Below, piece after piece: positions 1-9,380 of a stretch of 64,000 bases of DNA (the first letter of the stretch is position 1; each line of letters begins with the position of its first letter). This DNA is from Clostridioides difficile. Lineage in GTDB: Bacteria > Bacillota > Clostridia > Peptostreptococcales > Peptostreptococcaceae. Position numbers and translations under genes: made by a program. The stretch spans positions 2,046,001 through 2,110,000 of the forward strand of contig CP103804.1 of NCBI GenBank assembly GCA_024919175.1, written 5' to 3'. The notes under the pieces are model-generated. The model ran no database searches, was not told where the DNA came from, and worked only from the letters and a program-made list of their open reading frames with translations.

Positions 1-116
1 ATTTGAACAACTCCAAGTCTAACAGTAAGTAATATACCAGTACCAACTAGTAGTACCAATAGGGGCGGTCCCCAAATAAAAGCGTCAACTTTGTTTAAAA
101 TATCAATTAGATTCAT
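1..116 (-). CDS. AGCS-family sodium:alanine/glycine symporter, N-terminal part only
   Basis: Only the first 38 codons lie in the window; the gene runs off the left edge. The start MNLIDILNKVDAFIWGPPLL, followed by a hydrophobic stretch ending in TVRLGVVQ, is the typical N-terminus of AGCS amino-acid carriers, which import alanine or glycine with sodium. A GGGAG ribosome site sits just before the ATG. The gene lies directly downstream of a glycine riboswitch and terminator on the same strand, so glycine is the likely substrate and effector. The family call rests on a short stretch plus the riboswitch context. Confidence 0.82.
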   Translation of the reverse strand, partial: MNLIDILNKVDAFIWGPPLLVLLVGTGILLTVRLGVVQ

Positions 117-216
117 AAAAACACTCCCTCATTTTTTTGCTTTACACAATCAATAGAATTTTTAATGAAGTAATTGACAGGAAATTAGTATAATTTATTA
201 ATAATTTCTAGTGTAA

Positions 217-248
217 TAAAAAAAGCTAAATCTAAAATAGATTCAGCT
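217..248 (-). terminator. Riboswitch expression-platform terminator
   Basis: On the minus strand an 11-bp stem (arms at 238-248 and 224-234, one G-T pair) with a three-base loop is followed by a run of seven T. It lies between the glycine aptamers and the symporter start, as expected for transcription attenuation of that gene. Confidence 0.8.
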
Positions 249-302
249 CTGGATATACACTAATTAGCAACCAAAATAAAAGTATTAATAATACTAGTTT
301 TG

Positions 303-475
303 GTAGATAATCCCTGTCCTTTTGCCTGAGAGATTGAGCACAAATGCCTTGCCCCTTCGGCGCCCATAATGGGTCTCTCCAGAGTTCCGTAAATTTTACA
401 GTCCTACTTTAAAAAGTACCTGAGAGTGTTACTCCTTCGGTGTGCCATATGGCAACTCTTCTATAAAATCTTAAC
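303..475 (-). promoter_or_regulatory. Tandem glycine riboswitch
   Basis: Read on the minus strand, the segment contains two successive aptamer-like units. Each has the glycine-riboswitch pattern of an early GAGAG/GAGAGTT element, a GCCGAAGG or ACCGAAGGAG block, then CTCTCAGGCAAAAGGACAGG or the degenerate CTCAGGTAC...GGACTG counterpart. The two units are joined by a short linker, as in the cooperative tandem class. The segment is followed by an intrinsic terminator and an AGCS symporter gene, so it most likely tunes glycine uptake by premature termination. Whether it switches on or off cannot be decided from sequence alone. Confidence 0.92.
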
Positions 476-819
476 CGGATATTGATTTGTCATAGCTTAT
501 TGTATTAATAATAGTAATATAAGTTTTTGTGTTTTGTCAACTAAAAAATTTAAAAACAGGGAAAAAATATAAAAACATAAGCCTAATTACGAATTATAAA
601 CTTATAAATATAAAAAATATACGTGAAAATAAATAGAATAGTAGGTGTGTAAATTAAGTGAAATATAAGTTTAGGATAAAAAAATAAGAAAATACTAAAT
701 AATTAATTAGAATTGATTTAATTATGGTAATATTATAGTTACGATATTAAGAAAAAGTCTATTTATTTAGCTTTTAAGTGTAGTGTAAGATTGAAGAAAT
801 AGAAAGGAAGTATTTTAAA
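476..819. other. Divergent intergenic region between the glycine transporter leader and topB
   Basis: About 340 bases of very AT-rich DNA with no convincing gene. It must hold the promoter for the minus-strand riboswitch transcript and the promoter for topB. A good GAAAGGAAG ribosome site precedes the topB ATG. I see no further conserved structure. Confidence 0.5.
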
Positions 820-2937
820 ATGGGAAAAATATTAGTACTAGCAGAAAAACCTTCTGTGGGAAGAGATATAGCAAAAGTTTTGGGTTCAAAAAATGAAAAA
901 AATGGGTATATAGAGGGACCAAAGTATATTGTTACTTGGGCGCTAGGTCATTTGGTTACACTTGCTGACCCTGAAAGTTATGGAGAAAGATACAAATCAT
1001 GGAGTTTAGAAGATTTACCAATACTTCCTAAGTATCTAAAGACGGTTGTAATAAAAAAAAGTGGAAAGCAGTTTAATACAGTAAAGGCTCAAATGAACAG
1101 AAATGATATAGATGAAATAGTTATAGCAACAGATGCAGGGAGAGAAGGAGAACTTGTAGCAAGATGGATAATAGAGAAATCTCAAGTAAAAAAACCTTTA
1201 AAACGTCTTTGGATTTCTTCAAGTACAGATAAAGCAATAAAAGAAGGGTTTGCAAAATTAAAAAGTGGTAAAGAATATGAAAATCTGTACTATTCAGCAA
1301 TAGCACGAGCAGAAGCGGATTGGATTATTGGAATAAATGCAACTAGAGCTTTGACAACAAAGCATAATGCACAACTTTCTTGTGGAAGAGTGCAAACTCC
1401 TACTCTTGCTATGATACTGAAAAGAGAAGAAGAAATAAGAAATTTTAAGCCTAAAGAGTATTATGGATTGGAGATAATTGCAACAAAGGGCAACTCAGAT
1501 ATAAAGTTTATTTGGAATGATAAAAACAGTAGTTCCTCAACTTTTAGTAAAGAAAAGATAGAAGGTGTATCAAAAAAAGTAAAAGATTTAGATATTAAAA
1601 TATCTGAAGTAAATAAATCATATAAGAAAAAATATTCGCCTGCACTTTATGATTTAACAGAATTACAAAGAGATGCAAATAAAATGTTTGGATTTTCAGC
1701 AAAAGAAACATTATCTATAATGCAAAAACTATACGAACATCATAAGGTGCTTACTTATCCTAGAACTGATTCTAGGTATCTAACTTCAGATATTGTTGGA
1801 ACATTAAAAGATAGAATAAAAGCTGTAAATGTTAGTGATTACTCAAAGGTTTGTAATAAATTATTGAAAAGTAATATTACAGCTAATAAGTCTTTTGTCG
1901 ATAATTCAAAAGTAACAGACCATCATGCTATAATACCAACAGAGCAAAAAGTGTTTATGAGTGACTTTACAGATAAAGAAAGAAAAATATATAATCTTGT
2001 CGTAAAAAGATTTTTGGCAGTGTTAAGCCCTCCTTTTGAATATGAACAGACAACTATAAATGCAACTATAGAGGGTGAGACATTTAAAGCTAAGGGCAAT
2101 AAAGTAATAAATCTAGGTTGGAAAGAAAGCTACAAAGATATGGATGATGAAGATGATTATGAAAGCATTCCAAATATGTTGGAAAAAGACATTCTTAAAG
2201 TTAAAAATTTAAAGGTGACTTCAGGAAAGACAAATCCACCACCATACTTAAATGAGGCTACACTTTTAACATCTATGGAGAAAAGTGGACTTGGTACAGT
2301 TGCTACGAGAGCAGACATAATAGAAAAATTATTCAATTCGTTTTTGATGGAAAAGAAAAATAAAGATATATATATAACATCAAAAGGAAAACAACTATTA
2401 GATTTGGTTCCTGTGGACTTAAAGACACCAGAACTTACAGCATCATGGGAAAAGAAACTGCTGGATATTTCAAAAGGTAAGCTTAATAAAAATACATTTA
2501 TAAATGATATGAAAGATTACTCAAAAGCTATTGTGTTAGAAGTAAAAAGCAGTGATAGCAAATTTAAACATGATAATTTAACTAAAAATAGATGTCCAGA
2601 ATGTGGCAAATTTATGTTAGAGGTAAATGGTAAGAAAGGTAAAATGTTAATTTGTGAAGATAGAGAGTGTAATACTAGAAAAACTATATCACAAACAACT
2701 AATTCAAGATGCCCTAATTGTCATAAAAAATTAGAGCTTCGTGGTGAAGGAGAAGGAAAAATTTTTACTTGTAGCTGTGGATATAGAGAAAAATTATCCT
2801 CTTTTAATAAAAGAAAACAAGAAGAAAAAAAGAAAGCGTCAAAGAAAGATGTTAATCAATATATAAAAAATCAAAATAAAAATCAAGAAGTATTTAATAA
2901 TCCATTTGCAGAAGCCTTAGCTAAGTTAAAAAAATAA
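820..2937 (+). CDS. topB: DNA topoisomerase III (type IA)
   Basis: This type IA topoisomerase cuts one strand through a 5'-phosphotyrosine and helps resolve replication and recombination intermediates. The N-terminal TOPRIM domain begins LVLAEKPSVGRDIAKVLG and includes the acidic TDAGREGELVARW motif. The active-site block LTYPRTDSRYL places the catalytic tyrosine at residue 313. After residue ~590 come two zinc-ribbon-like modules (CPECGK...CEDREC and CPNCHK...CSCG), then a lysine-rich tail. The 705-residue length is normal for TopB with zinc fingers. The ribosome site GAAAGGAAG fits the ATG, and the gene appears monocistronic. Confidence 0.96.
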   Translation: MGKILVLAEKPSVGRDIAKVLGSKNEKNGYIEGPKYIVTWALGHLVTLADPESYGERYKSWSLEDLPILPKYLKTVVIKKSGKQFNTVKAQMNRNDIDEIVIATDAGREGELVARWIIEKSQVKKPLKRLWISSSTDKAIKEGFAKLKSGKEYENLYYSAIARAEADWIIGINATRALTTKHNAQLSCGRVQTPTLAMILKREEEIRNFKPKEYYGLEIIATKGNSDIKFIWNDKNSSSSTFSKEKIEGVSKKVKDLDIKISEVNKSYKKKYSPALYDLTELQRDANKMFGFSAKETLSIMQKLYEHHKVLTYPRTDSRYLTSDIVGTLKDRIKAVNVSDYSKVCNKLLKSNITANKSFVDNSKVTDHHAIIPTEQKVFMSDFTDKERKIYNLVVKRFLAVLSPPFEYEQTTINATIEGETFKAKGNKVINLGWKESYKDMDDEDDYESIPNMLEKDILKVKNLKVTSGKTNPPPYLNEATLLTSMEKSGLGTVATRADIIEKLFNSFLMEKKNKDIYITSKGKQLLDLVPVDLKTPELTASWEKKLLDISKGKLNKNTFINDMKDYSKAIVLEVKSSDSKFKHDNLTKNRCPECGKFMLEVNGKKGKMLICEDRECNTRKTISQTTNSRCPNCHKKLELRGEGEGKIFTCSCGYREKLSSFNKRKQEEKKKASKKDVNQYIKNQNKNQEVFNNPFAEALAKLKK

Positions 2938-3044
2938 ATAGCTTTCATGGTAATATTATACACAATCACAACTTTAACTATATATTAGTTATATGTACTG
3001 ATATAATATAGGATATAGTTTAGACATGAAAGTAGGGATGTCAA

Positions 3045-4298
3045 ATGAGATTAGATTATATGTTTAAATACTATTGTGATGAATGTAAAGATATATGGAA
3101 TAATTCAAGTATTGAATTATGTAAAGACATAGAAACATATAGTGAAGAGTCACAAAAAAAGTGTGAAAGCGAATTAGATAAATTGATAGATAAAGTGTCA
3201 GTTCACTTAGACAAGTATCCAAGTGATATTGTTTTAAGAAAAATGTGGATAAAAAAAGGTGAAGCTTTTTTGCAAAAAACACTAGAAAAAGAGAATATTT
3301 TTAAATTAGAAAAAATGAATGTAGAAGATAGAAAAAAATTCTTAGAAATAACAAAACAATTTATCAGAGATGCTAGAGGATTTGATGATGATTTACCTAT
3401 AGAAGATATTATGCAGGCCATGAGGAATGTATGGATTTCAAATGCACTGCAATTATTATTTGGAAAAGATGTCTATTATTCAAAAGCAAGCTTTGCATAT
3501 AGTATGTTATATCCATATACAGACAATTATTTAGATAGTACAAAGACAAATGAAATGGATAAAACTTTATTCAATAGTTGGTTAGAAAAAAGACTCTTAG
3601 GAGAAAAAATTAAACCTAATAACTGTCATGAAAGTAAAGTATCTCAGATGGTAGATTATATTGAAGAGGTTTATCCTAGAGAAGATTTCAAAGAAGTATA
3701 TGAGTCATTGCTATTAATATTTGAAAGCCAAGTAAAGAGTTTAAAACAACAGAATAAGGAAACTTATTTGTCTAAAGACGAAATATTATCTATTTCTGCT
3801 GAAAAGGGCGGTTCATCTGTTTTAGTAGATGGATATTTAATAAATGGGATTATGACAAATGAAGAGATAAAGTTTTGTATTGGTTATGGATTTTTATTGC
3901 AAATATCTGATGATTTACAGGATATAAAAGAAGATTTAAAGTATAATCATAATACTATAATGACAGAGATGTCAAAAGAAGGTTTATTGGATGAAGTTGC
4001 AAATAAATTAATAAACTTTACTATTGAATTAATAGATAACTTTAAAATTAACAGTAGAAGTGAAGCTATAATAGATATGATAAAAAATGATTGTTTAATG
4101 TTGATTTTGTTTTCTATAGCTTACAATACTGAATTTTTTTCTGTAGAATATATAAAAAAAATAGAGAGATTTCTTCCATATACGATATCTTATTCACTGG
4201 AAATTAAAGAAAAGATGCGAAAAAAATTTAAAAATATTGATTTCTTAAATAATGAAAATGAATATAAAGAAATGATTGATACTATATGTGCAAAGTAG
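3045..4298 (+). CDS. Isoprenoid-synthase-like all-alpha protein of unknown substrate
   Basis: The 417-residue protein is mostly helical and hydrophilic. Its C-terminal half contains LLQISDDLQDIKEDLKYNHNT, closely resembling the second aspartate-rich motif of class I prenyl transferases. The middle has a DNYLDS segment that could be a weak first metal-binding motif. This suggests a class I isoprenoid-synthase fold, but the canonical DDxxD first motif is absent, so activity and substrate are unknown. It stands alone between topB and a convergent membrane-protein gene. A terminator hairpin follows its stop. A non-catalytic relative is possible. Confidence 0.55.
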   Translation: MRLDYMFKYYCDECKDIWNNSSIELCKDIETYSEESQKKCESELDKLIDKVSVHLDKYPSDIVLRKMWIKKGEAFLQKTLEKENIFKLEKMNVEDRKKFLEITKQFIRDARGFDDDLPIEDIMQAMRNVWISNALQLLFGKDVYYSKASFAYSMLYPYTDNYLDSTKTNEMDKTLFNSWLEKRLLGEKIKPNNCHESKVSQMVDYIEEVYPREDFKEVYESLLLIFESQVKSLKQQNKETYLSKDEILSISAEKGGSSVLVDGYLINGIMTNEEIKFCIGYGFLLQISDDLQDIKEDLKYNHNTIMTEMSKEGLLDEVANKLINFTIELIDNFKINSRSEAIIDMIKNDCLMLILFSIAYNTEFFSVEYIKKIERFLPYTISYSLEIKEKMRKKFKNIDFLNNENEYKEMIDTICAK

Positions 4299-4300
4299 AA

Positions 4301-4337
4301 AAATAGTGAGATGTGTAACACATATCTCACTATTTTA
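4301..4337. terminator. Bidirectional intrinsic terminator
   Basis: A near-perfect hairpin (AAATAGTGAGAT...ATCTCACTATTTT) lies between two convergent genes and has A-rich and T-rich flanks on both sides, so it can serve both. Confidence 0.85.
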
Positions 4338-4364
4338 AGTTTAAATAAAAATATTGATGTTAAG

Positions 4365-5426
4365 TTATTTAAATGCAGTAATAATCCCATTATCATGTAG
4401 GTTTTTTATGATTGTAGCGGCTATAGGAAATCCAAATAGTCCAGCTATTCCAAACAGTTGAGCACCAACAAACATACACATTAGTGTTATTAAAGGATAC
4501 AGACCAATTTGTTGTCCTACTACTTTTGGCTCTAATATTTGTCTAACAACAGTTATGATGATGTATAGTATTAAAAGTCCTACTGCCAAATGTATATTTC
4601 CATTGATTAATGAAATAATCATCCAAGGAGTTAGGATACTTCCTGTACCTAATACTGGTAAAATATCTACAAGTGCAACGATGACAGATATAGTAAATGC
4701 ATTTTCAACTTGTAGGAGATTAAGACCAATAAGAAGTTCCACAAATGTTACTGATAGTAGTATAGCATATGCTTTTAGCAATTTTAAAATAGCATTGACA
4801 CTGCTATTTTTTATATTGATTATCATCGACTGACTTTTTTCTGGAAACTGTCTTAAAATAAAGTTTACTATTTTTTGATAGTCAAATGTAAAGAAAAAAG
4901 AAGCAATTAAAGTTATAATAAGTTTCAACATAAATGCAGGTGTTTTACTTGCAATACTTGCAATAGCATTAAGTGCATTTGTTGAAATAGAGGCAACTAA
5001 AGACATCATAGATTGACTGATATTATCCCAACCAAGTATCAATGCTAGATTAACATTAGGAGTACTAGCATCTATCTTAGAAAATAAAGTGTTTAGTGTT
5101 GGCTGTATACCTGATTTGTATATGTCAGGAAGTCTAAAAAATATATCACTTATACTAGCAAATATTTTTGCACCAAAACTAACTAATAAAAATATTCCTA
5201 ATCCATAAAAGGCTAAAAGCACTACCGCAGAAATAAATGTACGGTTTAAGTTTGTATTATCTGTAATAAGTTTTATAATAGGTCTTAAAATAAAGGCAAT
5301 GATAAAACTAATCACAAAAGGCATTAATAATGGAAATAAGAATTTTAACACAACATATATAATACTTGCTATTAAAACTACATATGTAAATTTAATTATA
5401 AAGCCCTTTTGTTTTTGAATGTCCAT
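4365..5426 (-). CDS. ytvI: AI-2E/YtvI-family membrane protein
   Basis: The 353-residue polytopic protein has the UPF0118/AI-2E exporter architecture: two N-terminal membrane helices (residues ~12-60), a helical soluble segment, a hydrophobic block near 155-240, and the conserved C-terminal region with ILEPKVVGQQIGLYPLITL. The N-terminal AFILRPIIKL resembles the sporulation protein YtvI, so a role in sporulation is plausible but inferred. A second family member, of the general AI-2E type, is encoded at about 33 kb. A GGAGG site lies just before the ATG. The transported compound is unknown. Confidence 0.75.
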   Translation of the reverse strand: MDIQKQKGFIIKFTYVVLIASIIYVVLKFLFPLLMPFVISFIIAFILRPIIKLITDNTNLNRTFISAVVLLAFYGLGIFLLVSFGAKIFASISDIFFRLPDIYKSGIQPTLNTLFSKIDASTPNVNLALILGWDNISQSMMSLVASISTNALNAIASIASKTPAFMLKLIITLIASFFFTFDYQKIVNFILRQFPEKSQSMIINIKNSSVNAILKLLKAYAILLSVTFVELLIGLNLLQVENAFTISVIVALVDILPVLGTGSILTPWMIISLINGNIHLAVGLLILYIIITVVRQILEPKVVGQQIGLYPLITLMCMFVGAQLFGIAGLFGFPIAATIIKNLHDNGIITAFK

Positions 5427-5718
5427 AATATAAAACCTCCAATGTATTTGTTATTATTCTAAATATAGTCTTTTTTATGTAAAATACACTACTGTATATT
5501 GATTATAAACTATAAAGCTTCTATGTAGTAAATAAATTATGTAAAATTTAGGTTAATTTTGTATAAAGATATACTTTTGTATTTTTAAATTATTAAGTAA
5601 ATACGAAAAAATATTTTAAATAAATAGCATAAAATTGTGATAAAATTAATTTATAATGTTTGAGCTAAATATAGTAGATAACTTATCATATGATAGATAA
5701 CTTTTAAGAGGTGGTAAG

Positions 5719-6459
5719 ATGAAAAACTTTAGAGATTTAGGTGGAAATAGAACAGAGGATGGTAGAACTGTAAAGTATGGTTTATTTTATAGGTCTGCAA
5801 AGTTGTCAAATTTGAGTAAGAATGATATAAAGGTTTTAAAAGATTTAAATATCAAATATGTATTTGATTATAGAAGTGATGAAGAGGCTCGTAAACATCC
5901 ATCAACAATAATATCAAATATAAAAAATATAAGAATTCCAGCGATGAGAGAATTAGAAGAATCAGGAGGTCGTTTTGGTTCTATCGAAGATATGATTGAT
6001 GGGTTATTTGAAAAAGATGGTGCGTTTAATATGCTAAATAATAGCTATTATAATCTACCTGTAAATAATCCTTCATATAAAAAACTAGTAGAACTTATAA
6101 AAGATTACTCTAATTTGCCAATACTAAATCATTGCACAGCTGGTAAGGATAGAACTGGTGTAGGAAGTGCTATAATTCTTATGATTTTGGGTGTATCAAG
6201 AGAAAATATAATGAAAGATTATCTAAAAAGCAATGAGTTTGCAGACAAGGAAATAGAACGGTTTATAGAATATAAGCCTAAATTTAAAGATATTCCAAAA
6301 GAAAGATTAAATTATATATTTGGTGTAAATGAAGAATATATAAAGACTGCTTTTAGAAGAATTGATGAGGAATACAATAGTGTAGAAGAGTATCTATATG
6401 GAGAATTTAAGTTAGATAAAGAAGAAATAAAAAAATTGAGAAATCAATATCTAGAGTAA
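5719..6459 (+). CDS. Protein-tyrosine/dual-specificity phosphatase, Y_phosphatase3 type
   Basis: The protein begins with the family signature NFRDLGG and carries the P-loop HCTAGKDRTG, with catalytic Cys139 and Arg145. This matches bacterial tyrosine or lipid phosphatases of the PTP-like family (~250 residues). The C-terminus is a charged helical cap. It starts after a GAGGTGG site and ends only 11 bases before the PTS regulator gene, so the two are probably cotranscribed. Its substrate is unknown. The link to sugar regulation is by position only. Confidence 0.88.
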   Translation: MKNFRDLGGNRTEDGRTVKYGLFYRSAKLSNLSKNDIKVLKDLNIKYVFDYRSDEEARKHPSTIISNIKNIRIPAMRELEESGGRFGSIEDMIDGLFEKDGAFNMLNNSYYNLPVNNPSYKKLVELIKDYSNLPILNHCTAGKDRTGVGSAIILMILGVSRENIMKDYLKSNEFADKEIERFIEYKPKFKDIPKERLNYIFGVNEEYIKTAFRRIDEEYNSVEEYLYGEFKLDKEEIKKLRNQYLE

Positions 6460-6470
6460 AAGGTGATTTT

Positions 6471-8249
6471 ATGAGTTTAAATATAACAGCTAGACAGATA
6501 AATATAATAAAGATACTGTTAAATTCAAAAGAAACAATGAGTGGACTTGCCCTAAGCCAAGAAATAGGGTGTTCTTCAAAGACTATACAAAATGAAATAA
6601 AGGATATTAATAGACAGCTTAAAAATAGTAAAATTTTATCAATAAGAGGTGTTGGTTATAAATTAGAGGGAAGTTTTAATGAAGTGAATTTGAATAGCAA
6701 TCTTTATGATGATGTGGATAGAGTAGAGTATATAATCAGAAAAATACTAACTTTAAGTAATGAAGAAAAAAATACTATAAGGCTTGAAGATTTAGCTGAT
6801 TCTATGTATGTAAGTGTTTCAACAGTAAAAAATGACTTAAAAGAAGTAAAGAGGATATTGGATAAGTATTCAATTTCCATTAAATCTAAACATAAACAAG
6901 GTATATGTATTTCTGAAAATGAAGATAAGATACTAAATTGTATAATTGATTTAAGTAATAAGAGAGACAATCAACTCAGTCTAAATGATTTTTTAAATGA
7001 CGATATAAAAGAAAAAAAATTAATAATAAAAAAAATATTATTAGATGTATTAAATGAAAATGGATTAGTACTAACTGATATAGAATTTAAGAATGTATTA
7101 AATAATATATTAGTTATTTTGAGTAGGCATAAGTATGATGAAAAAGAATTTATAAAGGAATATGTAGAAACTTATAACAATAAGAGAAGTTCAATATTAG
7201 AAAATGAACAGAACAAAGAAATTATAATAAATTCAATAAGAACGTTTTGTAAAAATTTAAAGCTAGCTACATCAATAGATATAAGTCATGATGACATATT
7301 TGAAGAGTATTTATATAAGCATATAAGTAGCTTGTGTAAGAAAATAAAGTTAGGCATGAATCAATCGCCTATAATAGCACAAGATATTAAAATAAAATAT
7401 CCATTTGCATTTGAATTAGCTAATATAGCTAAAAAAACAATAGAGCAAGATTTAAAAATAGAAATTAACGAAGATGAAGTTGCAAATATAGCTCTACATA
7501 TAGGAGGGGCTGTTGAGAGGGCATCTTATAATAATAAAGATAAGGTTTTCAAAGCAATAATAGTTTGTACATCAGGTATAGGTACATCAATGTTAATAAA
7601 AGCTAAATTAGAGAATATATTTAGAGAAAAGCTAGAAATATTAAAAGTTATTCCTTCATATCTAGCCGAATATGTAAAGGTTATAGATGTTGATTTTGTA
7701 ATATCTACTGTACCTATTGAAATAGGTGATATACCAGTAATAAACATATCTCCAATGTTGAGTGAAAAGGAAATTAAATTAATTGAAAAATATATAGAAA
7801 CAGGAAATGTATATTTGGATTTAGAGATAAAAAACTTATTTGATAGTGAGTTGTTTTTTACTGATTTAGATTTTAAATATAAAGAAGATGTTATAGATTT
7901 TATGGCAAGTAAACTTGTACAAAAAGGTTATATAGATGGCGATATGAAAAACTCTTACTTTGAGAGAGAAAAAATAGCAACAACAGAAATAGGCAACATG
8001 GTATCTATACCACATGGAGCTATTGGAAAGGTTTTTGATAATAAAATAGCAATTGGAATACTAAAAAAACCAATTGCTTGGGAAATATCAGATGTGCGTT
8101 TAATAATAATGTTAGCACTTGATAAAGATAAAATATTAGATTATGAAACTATATTTTCAAACATATACAAAAGAGTGGACTCTATAGCAAAAGTTATAAG
8201 CATATGCGAAAATAGTAATTTCGAAAAATTTGTAAACATGTTTAAATAG
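6471..8249 (+). CDS. PRD-containing PTS transcriptional regulator (BglG/MtlR-type), probable fructose-operon activator
   Basis: Domains in order: winged HTH (residues ~5-60), a second HTH (~100-145), two PTS regulation domains (~180-285 and ~295-350, with candidate phosphorylated histidines 220 and 343), a EIIB-like domain with Cys366 in VCTSGIGTS, and an EIIA-like domain with His515 in SIPHGAIGK. The 592-residue layout is that of DNA-binding PRD activators (LevR/MtlR/ManR style), not short RNA antiterminators. It lies upstream of fruK-fruABC on the same strand, so it probably activates that operon, with activity set by phosphorylation from the fructose PTS. A terminator separates them. Confidence 0.88.
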   Translation: MSLNITARQINIIKILLNSKETMSGLALSQEIGCSSKTIQNEIKDINRQLKNSKILSIRGVGYKLEGSFNEVNLNSNLYDDVDRVEYIIRKILTLSNEEKNTIRLEDLADSMYVSVSTVKNDLKEVKRILDKYSISIKSKHKQGICISENEDKILNCIIDLSNKRDNQLSLNDFLNDDIKEKKLIIKKILLDVLNENGLVLTDIEFKNVLNNILVILSRHKYDEKEFIKEYVETYNNKRSSILENEQNKEIIINSIRTFCKNLKLATSIDISHDDIFEEYLYKHISSLCKKIKLGMNQSPIIAQDIKIKYPFAFELANIAKKTIEQDLKIEINEDEVANIALHIGGAVERASYNNKDKVFKAIIVCTSGIGTSMLIKAKLENIFREKLEILKVIPSYLAEYVKVIDVDFVISTVPIEIGDIPVINISPMLSEKEIKLIEKYIETGNVYLDLEIKNLFDSELFFTDLDFKYKEDVIDFMASKLVQKGYIDGDMKNSYFEREKIATTEIGNMVSIPHGAIGKVFDNKIAIGILKKPIAWEISDVRLIIMLALDKDKILDYETIFSNIYKRVDSIAKVISICENSNFEKFVNMFK

Positions 8250-8323
8250 AGATATATGGAACATGGTGTTGTATATACACATGCGAATTTGGATAATATA
8301 AAACTAAATAAGATAAAAACGAT

Positions 8324-8358
8324 AAATTTCTCTTTTAATTAAGAGAAATTTTTTGACT
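8324..8358 (+). terminator. Intrinsic terminator after the PRD regulator
   Basis: An 11-bp perfect stem (8324-8334 with 8341-8351) with a TTAATT loop is followed by TTTTTTGAC. It lies between the regulator and fruK and would separate their transcripts. An antiterminated leader is an alternative, but no RAT sequence is evident. Confidence 0.75.
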
Positions 8359-8423
8359 TTCAGGGATATTAATATGGAGTTAAGATATAAACATAAGATA
8401 AATAAATAAAAAGAGGTGGCAAA

Positions 8424-9341
8424 ATGATTTATACAGTAACATTAAATCCATCAATAGATTATATAGTTAAATTAGATGAATTAAATACAGGAAGTACAAA
8501 TCGTGTAAATGAAGAATACGTTTATCCAGGAGGAAAAGGTATAAATGTGTCTTGTATACTTAAAGAACTTGGACATGATAACACATCATTAGGTTTTATA
8601 AGTGGTTTTACTGGTGAATATATAGTAAAGACATTGGAGGAAAAAAAATTAAAGACAGATTTTATAAAATTGAAAAACGGTTTTTCAAGAATAAATGTAA
8701 AAGTAAACGTGTCAGAGGAAACCGAAATTAATGGACAAGGACCCAATATAAGTGATGAATACATCAATCTATTATATAAAAAACTTGATAAATTAAATCA
8801 AGAGGATATTTTAATATTGGCAGGTAGTATACCATCTACTTTAGATGAAAAATTATATGAAAATATAATGTCTAGACTAGAAGAAAAAAATATAAAAATT
8901 GTTGTAGATGCAACAAAAAATCTTCTTCTTAATGTATTAAAATATAAGCCTTTCCTAATTAAACCTAATAATGATGAATTAGAGGAAATGTTTAGTGTCA
9001 AATTAAATTCAAATGAAGATATAGTAAAATATGCTAGAAAGTTAAAAGAAATGGGAGCTGTAAACGTTTTAGTATCAATGGGTAAAGATGGAGCACTACT
9101 AATTACTGAATATAACGAAGTATTTATAAGTGATGTACCAAAAGGAACTGTAAAAAATTCTGCTGGAGCAGGAGATTCCATGGTAGCAGGATTTATATCT
9201 GGATACTTAAGTACTGGTGAATATGATTATGCTCTTAAATTAGGTGCAGCTTCAGGGAGTGCAACTGCTTTTTCCTATGATTTAGCTGAAAGAAAACATA
9301 TTGATAAATTAGTAAATGAAATAGCTGTTAAAAGATTTTAA
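8424..9341 (+). CDS. fruK: 1-phosphofructokinase
   Basis: A 305-residue PfkB-family kinase that phosphorylates fructose 1-phosphate to the 1,6-bisphosphate. It begins MIYTVTLNPSIDY and has the first PfkB signature GGKGINVSCILKELG. The second signature, NSAGAGDSMVAGF near residues 240-255, includes the catalytic aspartate. A GAGGTGG site precedes the ATG. It is followed within 40 bases by the fused fructose PTS permease, the standard fruK-fruA arrangement, which supports fructose rather than tagatose 6-phosphate as substrate. Confidence 0.95.
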   Translation: MIYTVTLNPSIDYIVKLDELNTGSTNRVNEEYVYPGGKGINVSCILKELGHDNTSLGFISGFTGEYIVKTLEEKKLKTDFIKLKNGFSRINVKVNVSEETEINGQGPNISDEYINLLYKKLDKLNQEDILILAGSIPSTLDEKLYENIMSRLEEKNIKIVVDATKNLLLNVLKYKPFLIKPNNDELEEMFSVKLNSNEDIVKYARKLKEMGAVNVLVSMGKDGALLITEYNEVFISDVPKGTVKNSAGAGDSMVAGFISGYLSTGEYDYALKLGAASGSATAFSYDLAERKHIDKLVNEIAVKRF

Positions 9342-9380
9342 AAATATCATACAAAATAGATAGAGAGGAAATGAGAATTT

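Noticed and set aside
8324..8358. RNA antiterminator (RAT) target for the PRD regulator
   Set aside because: The regulator has DNA-binding HTH domains rather than a CAT RNA-binding domain, and the hairpin has no overlapping alternative stem.
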